Counted from the stretch's first letter, positions 43,015 through 53,970 are shown. The stretch is 64,000 bases of DNA from Luminiphilus syltensis NOR5-1B (GCF_000158175.1 NZ_DS999411.1:93951-157950), one strand, 5' to 3'. Notes: a model not told the origin generated them from the letters alone. Made by a program: numbers and translations.

Positions 43015-45156
43015 TCAGAACTGCCACTCGGCGCCTACCGAGGCGGTAAACGGCTTATTGGGGCGGGGGCCGTCGGGCTGGCGCGACACCACGGCGCGCT
43101 CGTCAAAGACATTCTCAATCTTGGCAAAACCAATCAGACCATCGCGAATAGCGTAGCGACTGACAAGGTCAACCACGAGATAGCTGTCGGTCTCTGAAAA
43201 ACGCGAGTCGGAACGATTGCAGCCGATATCCACGCACATGTTGTCGCTGAATTTAACCACGGCGTAGCTGTCCCAGCCCATGGTGGTTTCAATGCCCGTA
43301 CGCAGGCTCAGCGTGTTTTCCGGGATCGACGCCAAAGTATCGCCATCCCGCACCCCGGAAACCGGGTTGTCGCCATCGGCTTCGGCGATCGTATGGGTGT
43401 ACATCAGGGTCAGTGGAATAGTGGTGCTACCCCAGTCAAAAATAGTGCCCGCCTGAACCTCAAGGCCAGAGATCACGGCCTCCCCCGTGGTAAAACTGCC
43501 CGAGGTCGCGCCATTGGAGCAGGGATCGGCGTTGGAGCAGTTCTCGGCCTTGTCGGAGAAGTCACTGTAAAAGCCCACCGCTTCGACAAACACGTCCGAG
43601 TCCCATCGGAAACCGGCCTCCCAGTTGATACTGGTCTCGGGATCCTCCGATTCGGTTGCACCCGAACCCAGCGGTGAAAAGCCGCGATGAACGCCGGCAA
43701 TAAGCTGCAGGTTGTCATTCCACTGATAGCGCGCGGAAATACCGGGCAACCATTCACTGTTGCTATTGCTGCGTTGCGCCGACACGGTGGAGCGCTCGGG
43801 ATCGGCAAAACGCCGCTGCCTGGAATCAATGGTCTCGTAGCGCAGCGCCAAATCGACTCTGAGTGCGTCGGTGACCCGCCACTGATCGGTCAACCAGAAT
43901 GCTTCGGCATCCGCACCTTCAAGCCGGTTATTGCTACCCGTGGGGGCAACCACATCCCGGTAAACCAGCTCACCATCGATCTGGTCATAGACCTCGACCG
44001 GCTGAAAGCGATCTACATCGTCCCGGTGCACCCGCGCACCCAGCGCCAGCGAGTGATTGTTGAGGACCCAATCGACATTAGCCTGGACACCCTCGGAGAC
44101 ATAGGATCGGTTGTTGTGTTTCACCCGGACATCGGCCACATCCACCGTACCGTCGAGAATTCCCTGCGCCGTTGCATCGCCGGCGTTGGCCGCCTCTAAC
44201 CACTGGCCGCCATTATCGAGCTTGAACCAGTCACGGCTGAACTCATTGCGGTAAACAGAGGCGGTCAGTGTGGCCTGTTCACTGAGGGCAAGCTGATAAT
44301 TGACACTCAGGCCCGTGTGCCGGGTATCCATTTCATCGAGTATCGACAGACCGTAGCGACGCTCTTCATCGGCTGCAAAATCGACATCGGTGAGGCCCAG
44401 GTACGTCTCATCCGACTCCTCGATGGAATGCTGGGCCTTGACCAGCAGTGACTGTCGCTCGCCTTCCCAGCCAAGCTTCACCAGATAATCTTCGATACGG
44501 TACCCGGTGTCATTGCCCGAGCGGTCGATAGACTTGAAGCCATCCGAATGCCGCTGGGTGGTCTCCACCAGCGCCGAAAAATTACCCATGCGCATTCCAT
44601 AGTTGGCCAGCAAATCACCCTGATTATCCTGGCCATAACTCAAACGGAGGCGTCCGCCGGCCTGCTCGGGAATCGGGGTGGATACCATATTCACCACACC
44701 ACCGGTGGTTTGCGGCCCATGCCGCAGTAAGGAGGCGCCTTTGAGCACTTCGATACTGTGCATTCTGGCGGTCGTCGGAAAATAATAGGCGGCGGGGGCG
44801 GCGTAGGGTGCGGGCGCCATCAGGATTCCATCCTCCATCAGCGTCACCTTGGCCGAACGCTCGGAGGTTGCACCACGGATTCCAATATTCGGCCGCAAAC
44901 CAAAGCCGTCCTCCTCGCGGATATACAGCCCCGGGACCGTGCGCAACAGCTGGTTGATATCGGTAGCCACCTCGATCGACAACTGTTGCGAGTCAATCAA
45001 CGCACCGGTTCCTGCAAGATCACGGACGTTATCGCGAGAACCAATAATGGTCATTTCTTCAAGGAGACCCACCGAGGCTTCGTCGGCAATAACCGGCGCA
45101 GCCAGCACAGCGGCCAGGGAAACGGCAAGCGGCGCAGGAGTAAACAGTGATGACAT
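43015..45156 (-). CDS. TonB-dependent receptor, probable iron-siderophore uptake
   Basis: A 713-residue outer-membrane receptor. The signal peptide is APLAVSLAAVLAAPVIADEA, followed by a TonB-box-like LLEEMTIIGSRDNV. The plug has IREEDGFGLRPNIGIRGATS and HSIEVLKGASLLRHGPQTTG, of the FecA-like type. The barrel ends PFTASVGAEWQF with the terminal aromatic. The start is the ATG at 45156 with GGAG 9 bp upstream; the frame is open to 45255. A strong Fur-box match lies 46-64 bp upstream, so iron-repressed expression is likely. Ligand unknown. Confidence 0.92.
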   Translation of the reverse strand: MSSLFTPAPLAVSLAAVLAAPVIADEASVGLLEEMTIIGSRDNVRDLAGTGALIDSQQLSIEVATDINQLLRTVPGLYIREEDGFGLRPNIGIRGATSERSAKVTLMEDGILMAPAPYAAPAAYYFPTTARMHSIEVLKGASLLRHGPQTTGGVVNMVSTPIPEQAGGRLRLSYGQDNQGDLLANYGMRMGNFSALVETTQRHSDGFKSIDRSGNDTGYRIEDYLVKLGWEGERQSLLVKAQHSIEESDETYLGLTDVDFAADEERRYGLSILDEMDTRHTGLSVNYQLALSEQATLTASVYRNEFSRDWFKLDNGGQWLEAANAGDATAQGILDGTVDVADVRVKHNNRSYVSEGVQANVDWVLNNHSLALGARVHRDDVDRFQPVEVYDQIDGELVYRDVVAPTGSNNRLEGADAEAFWLTDQWRVTDALRVDLALRYETIDSRQRRFADPERSTVSAQRSNSNSEWLPGISARYQWNDNLQLIAGVHRGFSPLGSGATESEDPETSINWEAGFRWDSDVFVEAVGFYSDFSDKAENCSNADPCSNGATSGSFTTGEAVISGLEVQAGTIFDWGSTTIPLTLMYTHTIAEADGDNPVSGVRDGDTLASIPENTLSLRTGIETTMGWDSYAVVKFSDNMCVDIGCNRSDSRFSETDSYLVVDLVSRYAIRDGLIGFAKIENVFDERAVVSRQPDGPRPNKPFTASVGAEWQF

Positions 45157-45201
45157 AACAAACGGCTCCAATCTTCGAACTTCAAACACTTCAGCGAAAA
45201 C

Positions 45202-45220
45202 AATAATGCGAACCATTATC
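45202..45220. promoter_or_regulatory. Fur box upstream of the TonB receptor
   Basis: The 19 bases AATAATGCGAACCATTATC match the classical Fur consensus (GATAATGATAATCATTATC) at 15 positions by my count, including both ATAATG and CATTATC arms. The site lies 46-64 bp before the receptor ATG on the minus strand. The same gap also leads into gcvP on the plus strand, so gcvP could be affected as well. Confidence 0.8.
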
Positions 45221-45381
45221 ATTTGCAAGTGATATGAGTGAAAATTTATCGCCAATTACCACGTCAAAGCAAGGGAATTTGCCGATTCCAACACCCTCCT
45301 GGATTGTTGCCGGGAGCGGCGATTGTTAGCATGCCTTCTGTCACCACATCTCTGCCTGCCAGGGCCCCAGCCGGAACCGCA

Positions 45382-48285
45382 ATGACAAACCCCGAGTGCG
45401 CCACCTCCCTCGCGCAACTGACCGACGACAAGGCATTCCTGCCACGTCACATTGGTCCTACACCCACCCAACAAGCGGAGATGGCCCAGGCTATTGGCTA
45501 TCCGTCACTCGAGGCCCTCATCGACGCCACACTGCCCGAGCAGATTCGGCGCGCCGCGCCCATGAACCTTGAGGGGCCCCGCAGCGAGCAACAGGTGCTG
45601 GAGTATTTGCAACACTACGCGGATCAAAATGTCGTGAAACGCAGCGTCATTGGCATGGGCTACCACGACACCTTCACCCCCGCTGTCATTCAACGCAACG
45701 TATTGGAAAACCCCGGTTGGTACACGGCTTACACGCCCTATCAACCTGAAATTTCCCAGGGCCGACTCGAAGTCCTGCTCACTTTTCAGCAGATGGTCAT
45801 GGACCTCACTGGCATGGACCTCGCCAATGCCTCGCTACTCGATGAGGGAACGGCGGCGGCGGAAGCCATGACGCTGGTGCAGCGGGTGAACAAGAAGAAC
45901 CGGAGCAAGCGTTTTGTGGTTGCCGGTGACTGCCACCCCCAAACCATTGCCCTGCTCCGCTCTCGGGCGGAGCCGCTGGGTCTTATGGTTGATGTCGCAA
46001 ACCCCGACGAACTGCTGGATCCCGGGGAGGCCTTCGGCCTGCTGGTTCAATACCCGGGCACCTACGGCAACGTCGTTGATCTCAAAGCCATCACGGAAGC
46101 AGGCCATGCGCGCAATACCCTGGTGGTCGCGGCCAGCGACCTGCTGGCACTCACCCTACTGGAATCCCCCGGCGCGCAGGGTGTGGATGTCGTTGTCGGC
46201 AATACCCAGCGCTTCGGCGTGCCGATGGGTTTTGGCGGGCCCCACGCCGCCTTCTTCGCCACCCGAGAGGCGTACAAACGGTCCACCCCCGGACGCATCA
46301 TCGGCGTATCGGTGGACCGTCACGGCAACAGCGCTCTGCGTATGGCCATGCAAACCCGCGAGCAACATATCCGACGTGAAAAAGCGACGAGTAATATTTG
46401 CACTGCCCAGGCGCTACTGGCCATTATGGCCGCGCTCTACGCGATGTACCACGGGCCCCGGGGTCTGCGCCGAATCGGCGAGCGTGTTCATGGACTGACG
46501 TCCCTACTGCGACAGGCACTGGCTGATGCCGGTATCACGGTGCGCAACGAGCACTGGTTTGACACGCTGACGGTCGAGGTCGGTGAGGCGCAATCCACAT
46601 TGATCGAGGCAGCACTCGATTCGGGTTTCAATCTACGGGTGGTCGGCCACGACGCCGTCGGTATCGCCCTCGATGAGACGACCACGTTTTCGGAAGTCGC
46701 CCAGTTAGCCACGCTGCTGGGTGCCGATATCCCGCCATCGGCGGTAGACGAACAACTGGCCCCATCAGGAATCCCCGAAGCCCTCCGGCGGGAGGTCGAC
46801 TACCTGCAGCATCCCCTATTCAACGATTTTCATTCTGAGACGGCGATGCTGCGCTACCTCAAACGTCTGGAAAACAAGGATATTTCGCTGACCCGGGCAA
46901 TGATTCCATTGGGCAGCTGCACCATGAAGCTCAATGCCACCACCGAGATGCTACCGGTTACCTGGCCTGAATTCGCACGCCTTCACCCCTTCGCACCCAT
47001 GGACCAGTGTCGGGGTTATCAGGCCCTGTTCAAGGAACTCGAGGCGTGGCTGTGCGAATGCACCGGCTATGACGCTATGTCGCTGCAGCCCAATGCCGGC
47101 TCCCAGGGTGAGTACGCCGGGCTGCTGGCGATTCGTCGTTATCACCAGGCCCGGGGCGATCACCAGCGGGATATCTGCCTGATTCCCTCATCGGCCCACG
47201 GAACCAATCCCGCCAGCGCGGTCATGGCCGGGATGCAGGTGGTCATTGTCGCCTGCGATACCCAGGGCAACGTCGATATGAGCGACTTAAGGGACAAGGT
47301 CACCCAGCACAGCGAACGCCTCGCCGCGATTATGGTGACTTACCCATCGACCCACGGCGTGTTCGAAGAATCCATTGTCGATCTCTGCGCCTTGATTCAC
47401 GACCACGGCGGGCAGGTGTATGTCGACGGTGCCAACCTCAATGCGCTGATTGGACTCGCGGCACCGGGCCATTTTGGCGCCGATGTTTCACACCTCAATC
47501 TGCACAAAACATTCTGTATCCCTCACGGGGGTGGTGGTCCCGGCATGGGCCCCATCGGTGTTCGCGGGCATCTCGCCGACTACCTGCCCAACTCAACGGT
47601 TGCGCCAATACCGGGACTGCCCGCGGAAAATGATACGGTCTCCTCGGCACCCTACGGAAGCGCCTCGATACTGCCCATCTCCTGGACGTATATCGCCCTG
47701 ATGGGGGCCGAGGGCCTTACCCGGGCGAGCGAGGTCGCGATATTGAATGCCAACTATGTGGCGCATCGCCTGCAGCGGCATTTCGATATTCTCTACACCG
47801 GCAGTGCGGGCACCGTGGCACACGAATGCATCGTCGACATCCGCCCTCTTAAAGCCGCTACCGGCATTTCCGAAGAGGACGTCGCCAAACGCCTGGTGGA
47901 CTTCGGCTTCCACGCCCCCACCATGTCCTTCCCTGTGGCAGGAACGCTCATGATCGAGCCCACCGAATCGGAATCACTCGCCGAACTCGACCGCTTCTGC
48001 GACGCCATGATTGCCATCCGTGAAGAGATCCGACGAGTCGAAAGTGGCGCCCTCGATGCGGAGGATAATCCACTGAAGAATGCGCCACACACCCTCTCAC
48101 TGGTGACTTCAGATAACTGGCCCCACAGCTACACCCGTCAGCAGGCGGCCTATCCGGTGGCGTCGTTACGACAGGACAAATACTGGGCACCGGTTTCCCG
48201 GGTGGATAACGTCTACGGCGACCGCAACCTGTTCTGTGCCTGCCCCGGCATGGAGGTCTGGCAGGAAGAAAGTGCTACTGAGTAA
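45382..48285 (+). CDS. gcvP: glycine dehydrogenase (decarboxylating), P protein of the glycine cleavage system
   Basis: GcvP decarboxylates glycine with PLP and passes the aminomethyl group to lipoyl GcvH. From this ATG the protein has 967 residues (E. coli 957). The N-terminus [20 protein letters not shown] lines up with E. coli at nearly the same distance. An upstream ATG at 45331 would give 984 and has GGGAG 15 bp away; either is possible. The PLP lysine is in [20 protein letters not shown], preceded by [20 protein letters not shown]. gcvT and gcvH are not beside it, unusual for a gcv locus. I see no glycine riboswitch upstream. Confidence 0.95.
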   Translation: MTNPECATSLAQLTDDKAFLPRHIGPTPTQQAEMAQAIGYPSLEALIDATLPEQIRRAAPMNLEGPRSEQQVLEYLQHYADQNVVKRSVIGMGYHDTFTPAVIQRNVLENPGWYTAYTPYQPEISQGRLEVLLTFQQMVMDLTGMDLANASLLDEGTAAAEAMTLVQRVNKKNRSKRFVVAGDCHPQTIALLRSRAEPLGLMVDVANPDELLDPGEAFGLLVQYPGTYGNVVDLKAITEAGHARNTLVVAASDLLALTLLESPGAQGVDVVVGNTQRFGVPMGFGGPHAAFFATREAYKRSTPGRIIGVSVDRHGNSALRMAMQTREQHIRREKATSNICTAQALLAIMAALYAMYHGPRGLRRIGERVHGLTSLLRQALADAGITVRNEHWFDTLTVEVGEAQSTLIEAALDSGFNLRVVGHDAVGIALDETTTFSEVAQLATLLGADIPPSAVDEQLAPSGIPEALRREVDYLQHPLFNDFHSETAMLRYLKRLENKDISLTRAMIPLGSCTMKLNATTEMLPVTWPEFARLHPFAPMDQCRGYQALFKELEAWLCECTGYDAMSLQPNAGSQGEYAGLLAIRRYHQARGDHQRDICLIPSSAHGTNPASAVMAGMQVVIVACDTQGNVDMSDLRDKVTQHSERLAAIMVTYPSTHGVFEESIVDLCALIHDHGGQVYVDGANLNALIGLAAPGHFGADVSHLNLHKTFCIPHGGGGPGMGPIGVRGHLADYLPNSTVAPIPGLPAENDTVSSAPYGSASILPISWTYIALMGAEGLTRASEVAILNANYVAHRLQRHFDILYTGSAGTVAHECIVDIRPLKAATGISEEDVAKRLVDFGFHAPTMSFPVAGTLMIEPTESESLAELDRFCDAMIAIREEIRRVESGALDAEDNPLKNAPHTLSLVTSDNWPHSYTRQQAAYPVASLRQDKYWAPVSRVDNVYGDRNLFCACPGMEVWQEESATE

Positions 48286-48621
48286 AATCGGGATTTCGAT
48301 ATGACCTCCGGAACGAACGGCTCGAGCACAAGCTGATCTTATGCTACCAAGGGCGCTCTATACGTACCTCGGTCAGTACTGTGCAAGGTCGGTAGACGGC
48401 TTGAACGTCGGCGGCAAACGCATCGCTTTTTCTAAAACTCCCACACCAGACATTCTGGTCGCTGGACCTTGGCCAATGCACTACGCAAACAACGGCCCGT
48501 GATAACGAAACACGCCACAGCCTGATCGTGCGCCCACAGACAGTGACCGTATTCGTAGCAACACAGACTCGGATATGAATCTCTGAAGTATACTCACGGC
48601 TCACAGGGTGAGGGCATTATC
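48286..48621. other. intergenic stretch without a supported gene
   Basis: About 335 bases between gcvP and the CoA transferase. A minus-strand frame at 48344-48604 is open for 86 codons but has no ribosome site, is rich in Arg, Cys and Trp, and matches nothing I know; I treat it as chance. A GTGAGGG ribosome-like sequence at 48606-48612 precedes the CoA transferase ATG. Confidence 0.4.
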
Positions 48622-49815
48622 ATGAGTCAATCGCGTCCACTGGAAGGGCTCCGCGTTATCGAGATGGGGCAACTACTGGCGGGACCATTTACCGGTACGA
48701 TTCTCGGCTATTTCGGTGCCGAGGTGATCAAGGTCGAGCCACCAACCGGCGATCCGATTCGCGGCTGGCGAGAAGTGCGAAACGGCACCTCGCTCTGGTA
48801 TCACTCGTTGGGTCGCAATAAAAAAAGCGTCACCCTGGATCTCAAGACCGATCGTGGGCGCGAACTTGCCAAGCAACTCCTGCTCATGGCCGATATCGTG
48901 GTCGAGAACTTTCGGCCGGGCGCGATGGAGAGCTGGGGGCTCGGTCCCGACGACATAAAGCCAGAAAACCCGGGTATCATTTATACCCGCATATCGGGCT
49001 ACGGCCAGGACGGACCCTTTGCCGCGAAACCGGGCTACGCATCGGTGACCGAGGGCTATGGTGGATTGCGTTACATCAATGGTGAGCCCGGTAAAACACC
49101 GGTCAGACCCAACATATCCATCGGCGACACCCTGTCAGCAATCCATGCCGCGCTCGGTGTCGCCCTCGCGGTCATCGAGCGGAGCAAATCGGGCGCTGGA
49201 CAGGTCGTTGACGTGGCGCTTTACGAATCGATCTTTAATCTGCTCGAGGGAATCGTCCCTGAGTACGACGGTGCCAACGTGGTGCGGGAGCCTTCAGGGA
49301 CAACCATCACCGGCATCGTGCCCACCAACACCTATCTGTGTAAAGACGGCAAGTATGTGATCATTGGCGGCAATGGCGACTCCATTTTCAAGCGACTGAT
49401 GATTGAAGTGGGCAGGCCCGATATGGCCGAAGACCCAGAGCTCGAACACAATGCCGGTCGGGTGGTGCACCAGGACCGTCTCGATCAGGCCTTGGCTGAC
49501 TGGTGCGCCGGTATCGACTCGACCGAGGTTATCCAACGCCTCGAAGACGTTCGGGTGCCCGTCGGTCCCATCTACAGCGTCGCCGACATGATGGACGATC
49601 CGCACTATCAGGCCAGGGGCATGTTCGAGTCCGTCGAGATTGACGGAAAGCCACTGAAAATTCCGGCAATCATGCCGAAGCTATCGCAAACACCGGGGGC
49701 TACCCAATGGCCTGGCGGACGCATTGGCAGTCACAACGACGAAGTGCTTGGCGACCTGTTGAACTTATCGGCAGACGAACTCGCCGAACTCAAGGCTTCG
49801 GGTGTCACCGCCTGA
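48622..49815 (+). CDS. class III CoA transferase (CaiB/BaiF family)
   Basis: A 397-residue family III CoA transferase. The catalytic aspartate is D169 in NISIGDTLSAIHAALGVALA, the same number as in formyl-CoA transferase. CoA-binding regions are GLRVIEMGQLLAGPFTGTIL and NFRPGAMESWGLGPDD. These enzymes move CoA between dicarboxylic or carnitine-like acids; the style here fits glutarate/succinyl-CoA or hydroxymethylglutarate transferases. A glutaryl-CoA dehydrogenase is at 10.7 kb but far off. A convergent terminator separates it from the hydantoinase genes. Substrate unknown. Confidence 0.9.
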   Translation: MSQSRPLEGLRVIEMGQLLAGPFTGTILGYFGAEVIKVEPPTGDPIRGWREVRNGTSLWYHSLGRNKKSVTLDLKTDRGRELAKQLLLMADIVVENFRPGAMESWGLGPDDIKPENPGIIYTRISGYGQDGPFAAKPGYASVTEGYGGLRYINGEPGKTPVRPNISIGDTLSAIHAALGVALAVIERSKSGAGQVVDVALYESIFNLLEGIVPEYDGANVVREPSGTTITGIVPTNTYLCKDGKYVIIGGNGDSIFKRLMIEVGRPDMAEDPELEHNAGRVVHQDRLDQALADWCAGIDSTEVIQRLEDVRVPVGPIYSVADMMDDPHYQARGMFESVEIDGKPLKIPAIMPKLSQTPGATQWPGGRIGSHNDEVLGDLLNLSADELAELKASGVTA

Positions 49816-49975
49816 GAGACCAATAGCCGGTTTGCGGCCCGCTAAAAGAGGTTCCTTGCGTATTTAGGGATCGCCTATGACCCCGCATGTACTTTGCGTA
49901 CAACGTCGTGCCTGATGTGGTACCTGGCCGGCGCAGTGCACGCCTTGATCCCGCTAACCCGCGTTGAACCCAAAA

Positions 49976-50000
49976 AAAAGCCACCCCATGGGTGGCTTTT
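49976..50000. terminator. bidirectional rho-independent terminator
   Basis: AAAAGCCACCC-CAT-GGGTGGCTTTT is a perfect 11-bp stem with a 3-base loop. It has an A run on the left and a T run on the right. It sits between the convergent CoA transferase and hydantoinase B genes and can stop both. Confidence 0.92.
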
Positions 50001-50017
50001 GTTAGTGCGCAAGAAAA

Positions 50018-51892
50018 CTACGCCGATTTCTGGAAACTCGGCGATACGGGGGGTTCGAGCCCGGTATCTTCGAGACAGCGGGCCTTGAGCTCGTCAATGC
50101 TGCCACCGTGGTTGAACACCTCCGTGATCTCGCCCCGGGTAGCACGCAGCTCGGCGCGCAGCGCCTCGGTGGCTGCAGTGTCGACCGTACCGTCGTCGGC
50201 CATGACCACACCGTAGCGACGCGCACCCTCAACCGTGACCAGGCGCCGGTTGATATCGGTACGCACCAGCTCCGGATCGCGGTCGTAGGGATCACCCCAG
50301 CCACCGCCACCCCAGGTGTTGAAGTAGAGCACATCGCCGGCCTTGACCTTGATCCCTTCCACCTTGGACCCCAACCATTCCTCAGAACCGTCGGTGCGCA
50401 CCATGCGCTTGGTGGAACGGGTGCCGGTTTCACCGCCGAGGACACCCCAGGGGTGAATCAGCCAGCGATCGTCGTGAATACCGATCTCGCCGTCGGCGAG
50501 GAACCGATACGCCACACTCAGGCCGTTACCCCCGCGGTGCAGCCCGGCACCGCCGGAATCCGGAATGGTCTCGTAGCGCTCAATGCGCAGCGGGAAGTAG
50601 GACTCGATAAACTCGTTGGGCACATTGGTAAAGCCCGGCCACAGGCTGTGGCCATCGGGGCCGTCACCGACCGGACGCCCGGGAATGCCGCCAAAGCCGA
50701 TCTGGAACAGCTGGAACCATTCGTTGTTCTTGTCATAGCCGCTGTAGAACAGGTGCGGTGAATCCGAGAACCCGGCGGCACTCAGCATCTGCTCCGGTGC
50801 ACCCATACCAATCAGCGCACCGAGAATATCGAACAGCCGGCCCAGGGCGTGGGTGCGACCCGATAGCGCCGCCGGGAACTTGGGCTTTAACAGCGTACCC
50901 TCGGGGATACGCACATCGACCAGGTCGTAGAATCCGTCATTGAACACAATCTGCGGATCGACCACGTTGATGGTGAAGGAACCGAAGAACATCTTGAACA
51001 TGTTCTCGTTGAGGAAGAAATTCACCGAGCTCTGGGCCTGCGGATCGGTGCCGTCAAAATCAAAGATCGCCTTGGAGCCCTCGCGCCACATCTTGCAGCG
51101 CATCTTGTAGGGACCCATGCCCATGCCGTCATCACACAGATAGTCCTCGAACACCCGGGGCTCTTCCGGGATAATCATCTCAATGACGTGCTTCATGGCA
51201 CTGAGGTTACGCTCCAGCATGATGCCCATGGTTGAGGTCAGGGTGTCGTCATCAAAGCGCTCGGCGAGCTCCACTACCCGGCGCGATGCGGTGTTGCACG
51301 CGGCGACCAGAGCATTGAGGTCAAAGCGGTTCCACTGGGGGGTGCGCACGTTGTGCAGGATCAGCTCCAGCAAGTCTTCCTGCAGCACGCCCTTCTTGTA
51401 CAGCTTGGTCGGCGGGATGCGAATGCCTTCCTGGTAGATCGTGGTCGCCTCAATCGGAATCGAGCCAGGCACCATGCCGCCGTTATCGGACATGTGACCG
51501 AACATCGCCGACCAGGCGATGTGCCGACCGTTGCGGAAGATGGGCACCAGCACGACCCAATCGGGCAGGTGCGACACCGCACCGTTACACATGTACGGAT
51601 CGTTGGTGATAATAATGTCGCCTTCTTCGATATCCGCGTCATAGGCGCTCAGGAACGGACCGATGAAGGAGCCAAACTGCCCCACCACCATCTTGCCGTC
51701 CTTGTTCGCAATCATCGGGAAGCAGTCACCCTGCTCCCGAATACCCGGTGACATCGCTGTGCGGAACAGTACCGCATCCATTTCCTCACGCGCGTTGCGC
51801 AGCGCGTTCTCAATGAGGTCAACGGTAATACCGTCCACATCAATCGTGTTGAGGGGCTCGTGGTTCGTTTCAATAATTCGCGCGCTCATCAT
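50018..51892 (-). CDS. hydantoinase B/oxoprolinase family subunit
   Basis: A 624-residue HyuB-type subunit. The N-terminal part has VDLIENALRNAREEMDAVLF and RTAMSPGIREQGDCFPM, and the middle has WSAMFGHMSDNGGMVPGSIP with the family's H-x-x-D metal motif. The C-terminal YFNTWGGGGWGDPYDRDPEL is also diagnostic. With HyuA it forms an ATP-dependent ring-opening enzyme for hydantoin, N-methylhydantoin or 5-oxoproline, or a related carboxylase. GAGGAG precedes two tandem ATGs (51892 and 51889), and the second has the better spacing. It is 7 bp downstream of HyuA. Confidence 0.92.
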   Translation of the reverse strand: MMSARIIETNHEPLNTIDVDGITVDLIENALRNAREEMDAVLFRTAMSPGIREQGDCFPMIANKDGKMVVGQFGSFIGPFLSAYDADIEEGDIIITNDPYMCNGAVSHLPDWVVLVPIFRNGRHIAWSAMFGHMSDNGGMVPGSIPIEATTIYQEGIRIPPTKLYKKGVLQEDLLELILHNVRTPQWNRFDLNALVAACNTASRRVVELAERFDDDTLTSTMGIMLERNLSAMKHVIEMIIPEEPRVFEDYLCDDGMGMGPYKMRCKMWREGSKAIFDFDGTDPQAQSSVNFFLNENMFKMFFGSFTINVVDPQIVFNDGFYDLVDVRIPEGTLLKPKFPAALSGRTHALGRLFDILGALIGMGAPEQMLSAAGFSDSPHLFYSGYDKNNEWFQLFQIGFGGIPGRPVGDGPDGHSLWPGFTNVPNEFIESYFPLRIERYETIPDSGGAGLHRGGNGLSVAYRFLADGEIGIHDDRWLIHPWGVLGGETGTRSTKRMVRTDGSEEWLGSKVEGIKVKAGDVLYFNTWGGGGWGDPYDRDPELVRTDINRRLVTVEGARRYGVVMADDGTVDTAATEALRAELRATRGEITEVFNHGGSIDELKARCLEDTGLEPPVSPSFQKSA

Positions 51893-51899
51893 TAACTCC

Positions 51900-53957
51900 T
51901 CAAACCGGTTCTATGAGCAGATTGCCCACTTTATCGACCCTGCCCGCGTAGCCCGGCAGGATGACGGTGGTTGAATCCATCTCACTGACAATCGATGGGC
52001 CGGGCACGACGTGGCCCGCACCGAGTCGGCCGCGATCGTAGATCTTCGCGTCGTACCACTCGCCCTCGGCGTAAAATCGGGTGTCGTGGATCTTGGCATC
52101 GGCGATGTCACCCTGCGCCTCGGCAATCGTGACATCGGCTTCGAGGCTGCTGCGGGCGGAGACCACCGCGCGGATCATCAGAATCTCGTGACCGTCGCCG
52201 AGCTTGAACGTAAACAGCTGCTCGTGCTCGTCATCGAACTGGTCGGTAATCAACGCCAGGCCTTTCTCGTGCAGCTCTTCGGCGGTGAACTCCACCGTGA
52301 TCTGGAACGCCTGACCCTGATAGCGCAGATCCGCCTGGTACGTTGTTTCCAGACGCTCAGGATCAATGCCATCCGCCATCAAGGATTCGCTGGCGCGTGC
52401 CTTGAGTTCCTTGAGGTCCGCTTCGAGCTGATCGGTACTGATGGCTTCGGCCATCGTGATGTAGGTACGGGTCGCTTCATCCTGTACCCGGGTCGTGGCA
52501 TCACCGTAGGCACACAGTACGCCGGGGCCCGGCGGTACAATCACCGGCCAGGCGCCACTGAGCCTGCCCAGGGCGTTGGCGTGCAGGGGACCGGCTCCGC
52601 CGAATCCGACCAGGGCGAAGTCGCGAGGGTCATAGCCCTGCTCCACCGACACCAGGCGCAGCGCACCGAACATCGCCTCGTTGGCGATCTTTACAATACC
52701 TTCAGCAGCCTCCATGACTGAGATACCCATGGCGTCCGCCACTTTCTGCACGGCCTTCTCGGAGGCATCGCGGTTGATCTCCATCGCGCCGCCGAGCTGT
52801 ACGTCGGAGGGCAGGTAACCCAGTACCACGTTAGCGTCACACACCGTCGGCTCTTCACCGCCCTTCATGTAACAGGCAGGACCGGGGACGGCGCCTGCGG
52901 ATTCAGGACCTACGCGCAGCGCTTTGGTCAGTTCGGGAACAAAGGCAATCGAGCCGCCGCCCGCACCTACGGTGCGCACGTCTACCGATGGCGCACGCAC
53001 GCGCACATCACCGACAAAGGTCTCACGCCGGACTCGAGCCCGCGCGTTCTGGATCAGTGCCACGTCGGTCGAAGTGCCACCCATATCAAAAGTCAGAATA
53101 TTTCTGAACCCGGCCTGCTCGCAGAAGAACAGCGCGCCAGTCACGCCACCGGCGGGGCCTGACATCAACAGGTTAACCGGTGAGTCCGCTGCGGCACGGC
53201 TGGACGCCAGACCGCCATCGGAACGCAGAATCGACAGATGCGTGTCCTTGCCCAGGCGCTCTTCCAGGGCGTTCTGCAGGTTATCCACATAAATCTGCAC
53301 TTCCGGACGCACGTAGGAGTTCACCACCGTGGTCTCGGTACGCTCGTATTCCTGCATCTCGGGGACGACTTCGCTGGAGATCGAAATCGGTACGTCGTCA
53401 AAAATCTCGAGGGCGATATCACGGGCGCGGGCTTCGTGCTCGCCGTTCATGTACGCATTGATAAAGCAGATGGTCAGCGCCTGGATGCCGCCCTTGGCGC
53501 GCAGTTCCTTCAGATCACGACGCAGGGCATCTTCGTCAAGCGGAGTCACCACCGAGCCGTCGGCCGCAAGGCGCTCGGTTGCGCCAATGGTCAGCTCCAG
53601 CGGCGCCAGCAGCGGCTTCTTGACATAGCTCACCCAGCCACCCAAACCACCCGGGCAGAACGAGCGCGCTACCTGCAGCGTATCCTCGTAACCCGCCGTG
53701 GTAATCAGACCCACCGTCGCACCGCGACCCGTCAACACCGCATTGGTTGCAACGGTCGTGCCGTGCATGACCAGCTTGATGTCACTGGGGGTAATACCCG
53801 TCTGCTCGCAGACACGAGCCACACCGTTGAGAACACCTATCGACTGGTCCTCGGGTGTTGACGGCACCTTGGCGGTAAACGTCTCGCCGCTTTGTTCGTT
53901 CAACAACAAAAAGTCGGTAAACGTACCGCCGACGTCCACACCCAATCGATAACTCAT
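51900..53957 (-). CDS. hydantoinase A/oxoprolinase family subunit
   Basis: A 685-residue HyuA-type ATPase subunit. The N-terminal MSYRLGVDVGGTFTDFLLLN is the actin-like ATP-binding start. TFDMGGTSTDVALIQNARAR is the second phosphate loop, and FALVGFGGAGPLHANALGRL is the adenosine region. It couples ATP hydrolysis to the HyuB reaction. The start is the ATG at 53957 with GGAG 8 bp upstream; the frame is open to 54035. It lies 13 bp downstream of the HMG-CoA lyase-like gene, so the three are one operon. Confidence 0.93.
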   Translation of the reverse strand: MSYRLGVDVGGTFTDFLLLNEQSGETFTAKVPSTPEDQSIGVLNGVARVCEQTGITPSDIKLVMHGTTVATNAVLTGRGATVGLITTAGYEDTLQVARSFCPGGLGGWVSYVKKPLLAPLELTIGATERLAADGSVVTPLDEDALRRDLKELRAKGGIQALTICFINAYMNGEHEARARDIALEIFDDVPISISSEVVPEMQEYERTETTVVNSYVRPEVQIYVDNLQNALEERLGKDTHLSILRSDGGLASSRAAADSPVNLLMSGPAGGVTGALFFCEQAGFRNILTFDMGGTSTDVALIQNARARVRRETFVGDVRVRAPSVDVRTVGAGGGSIAFVPELTKALRVGPESAGAVPGPACYMKGGEEPTVCDANVVLGYLPSDVQLGGAMEINRDASEKAVQKVADAMGISVMEAAEGIVKIANEAMFGALRLVSVEQGYDPRDFALVGFGGAGPLHANALGRLSGAWPVIVPPGPGVLCAYGDATTRVQDEATRTYITMAEAISTDQLEADLKELKARASESLMADGIDPERLETTYQADLRYQGQAFQITVEFTAEELHEKGLALITDQFDDEHEQLFTFKLGDGHEILMIRAVVSARSSLEADVTIAEAQGDIADAKIHDTRFYAEGEWYDAKIYDRGRLGAGHVVPGPSIVSEMDSTTVILPGYAGRVDKVGNLLIEPV

Positions 53958-53970
53958 TTCCTGTCTCCTG

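Noticed and set aside
45221-45381. A glycine riboswitch before gcvP
   Set aside because: The gap is short, holds a Fur box, and lacks the conserved riboswitch core.
48344-48604. An 86-codon minus-strand frame between gcvP and the CoA transferase
   Set aside because: No ribosome site, odd composition, no recognisable family, and it opposes both neighbours.
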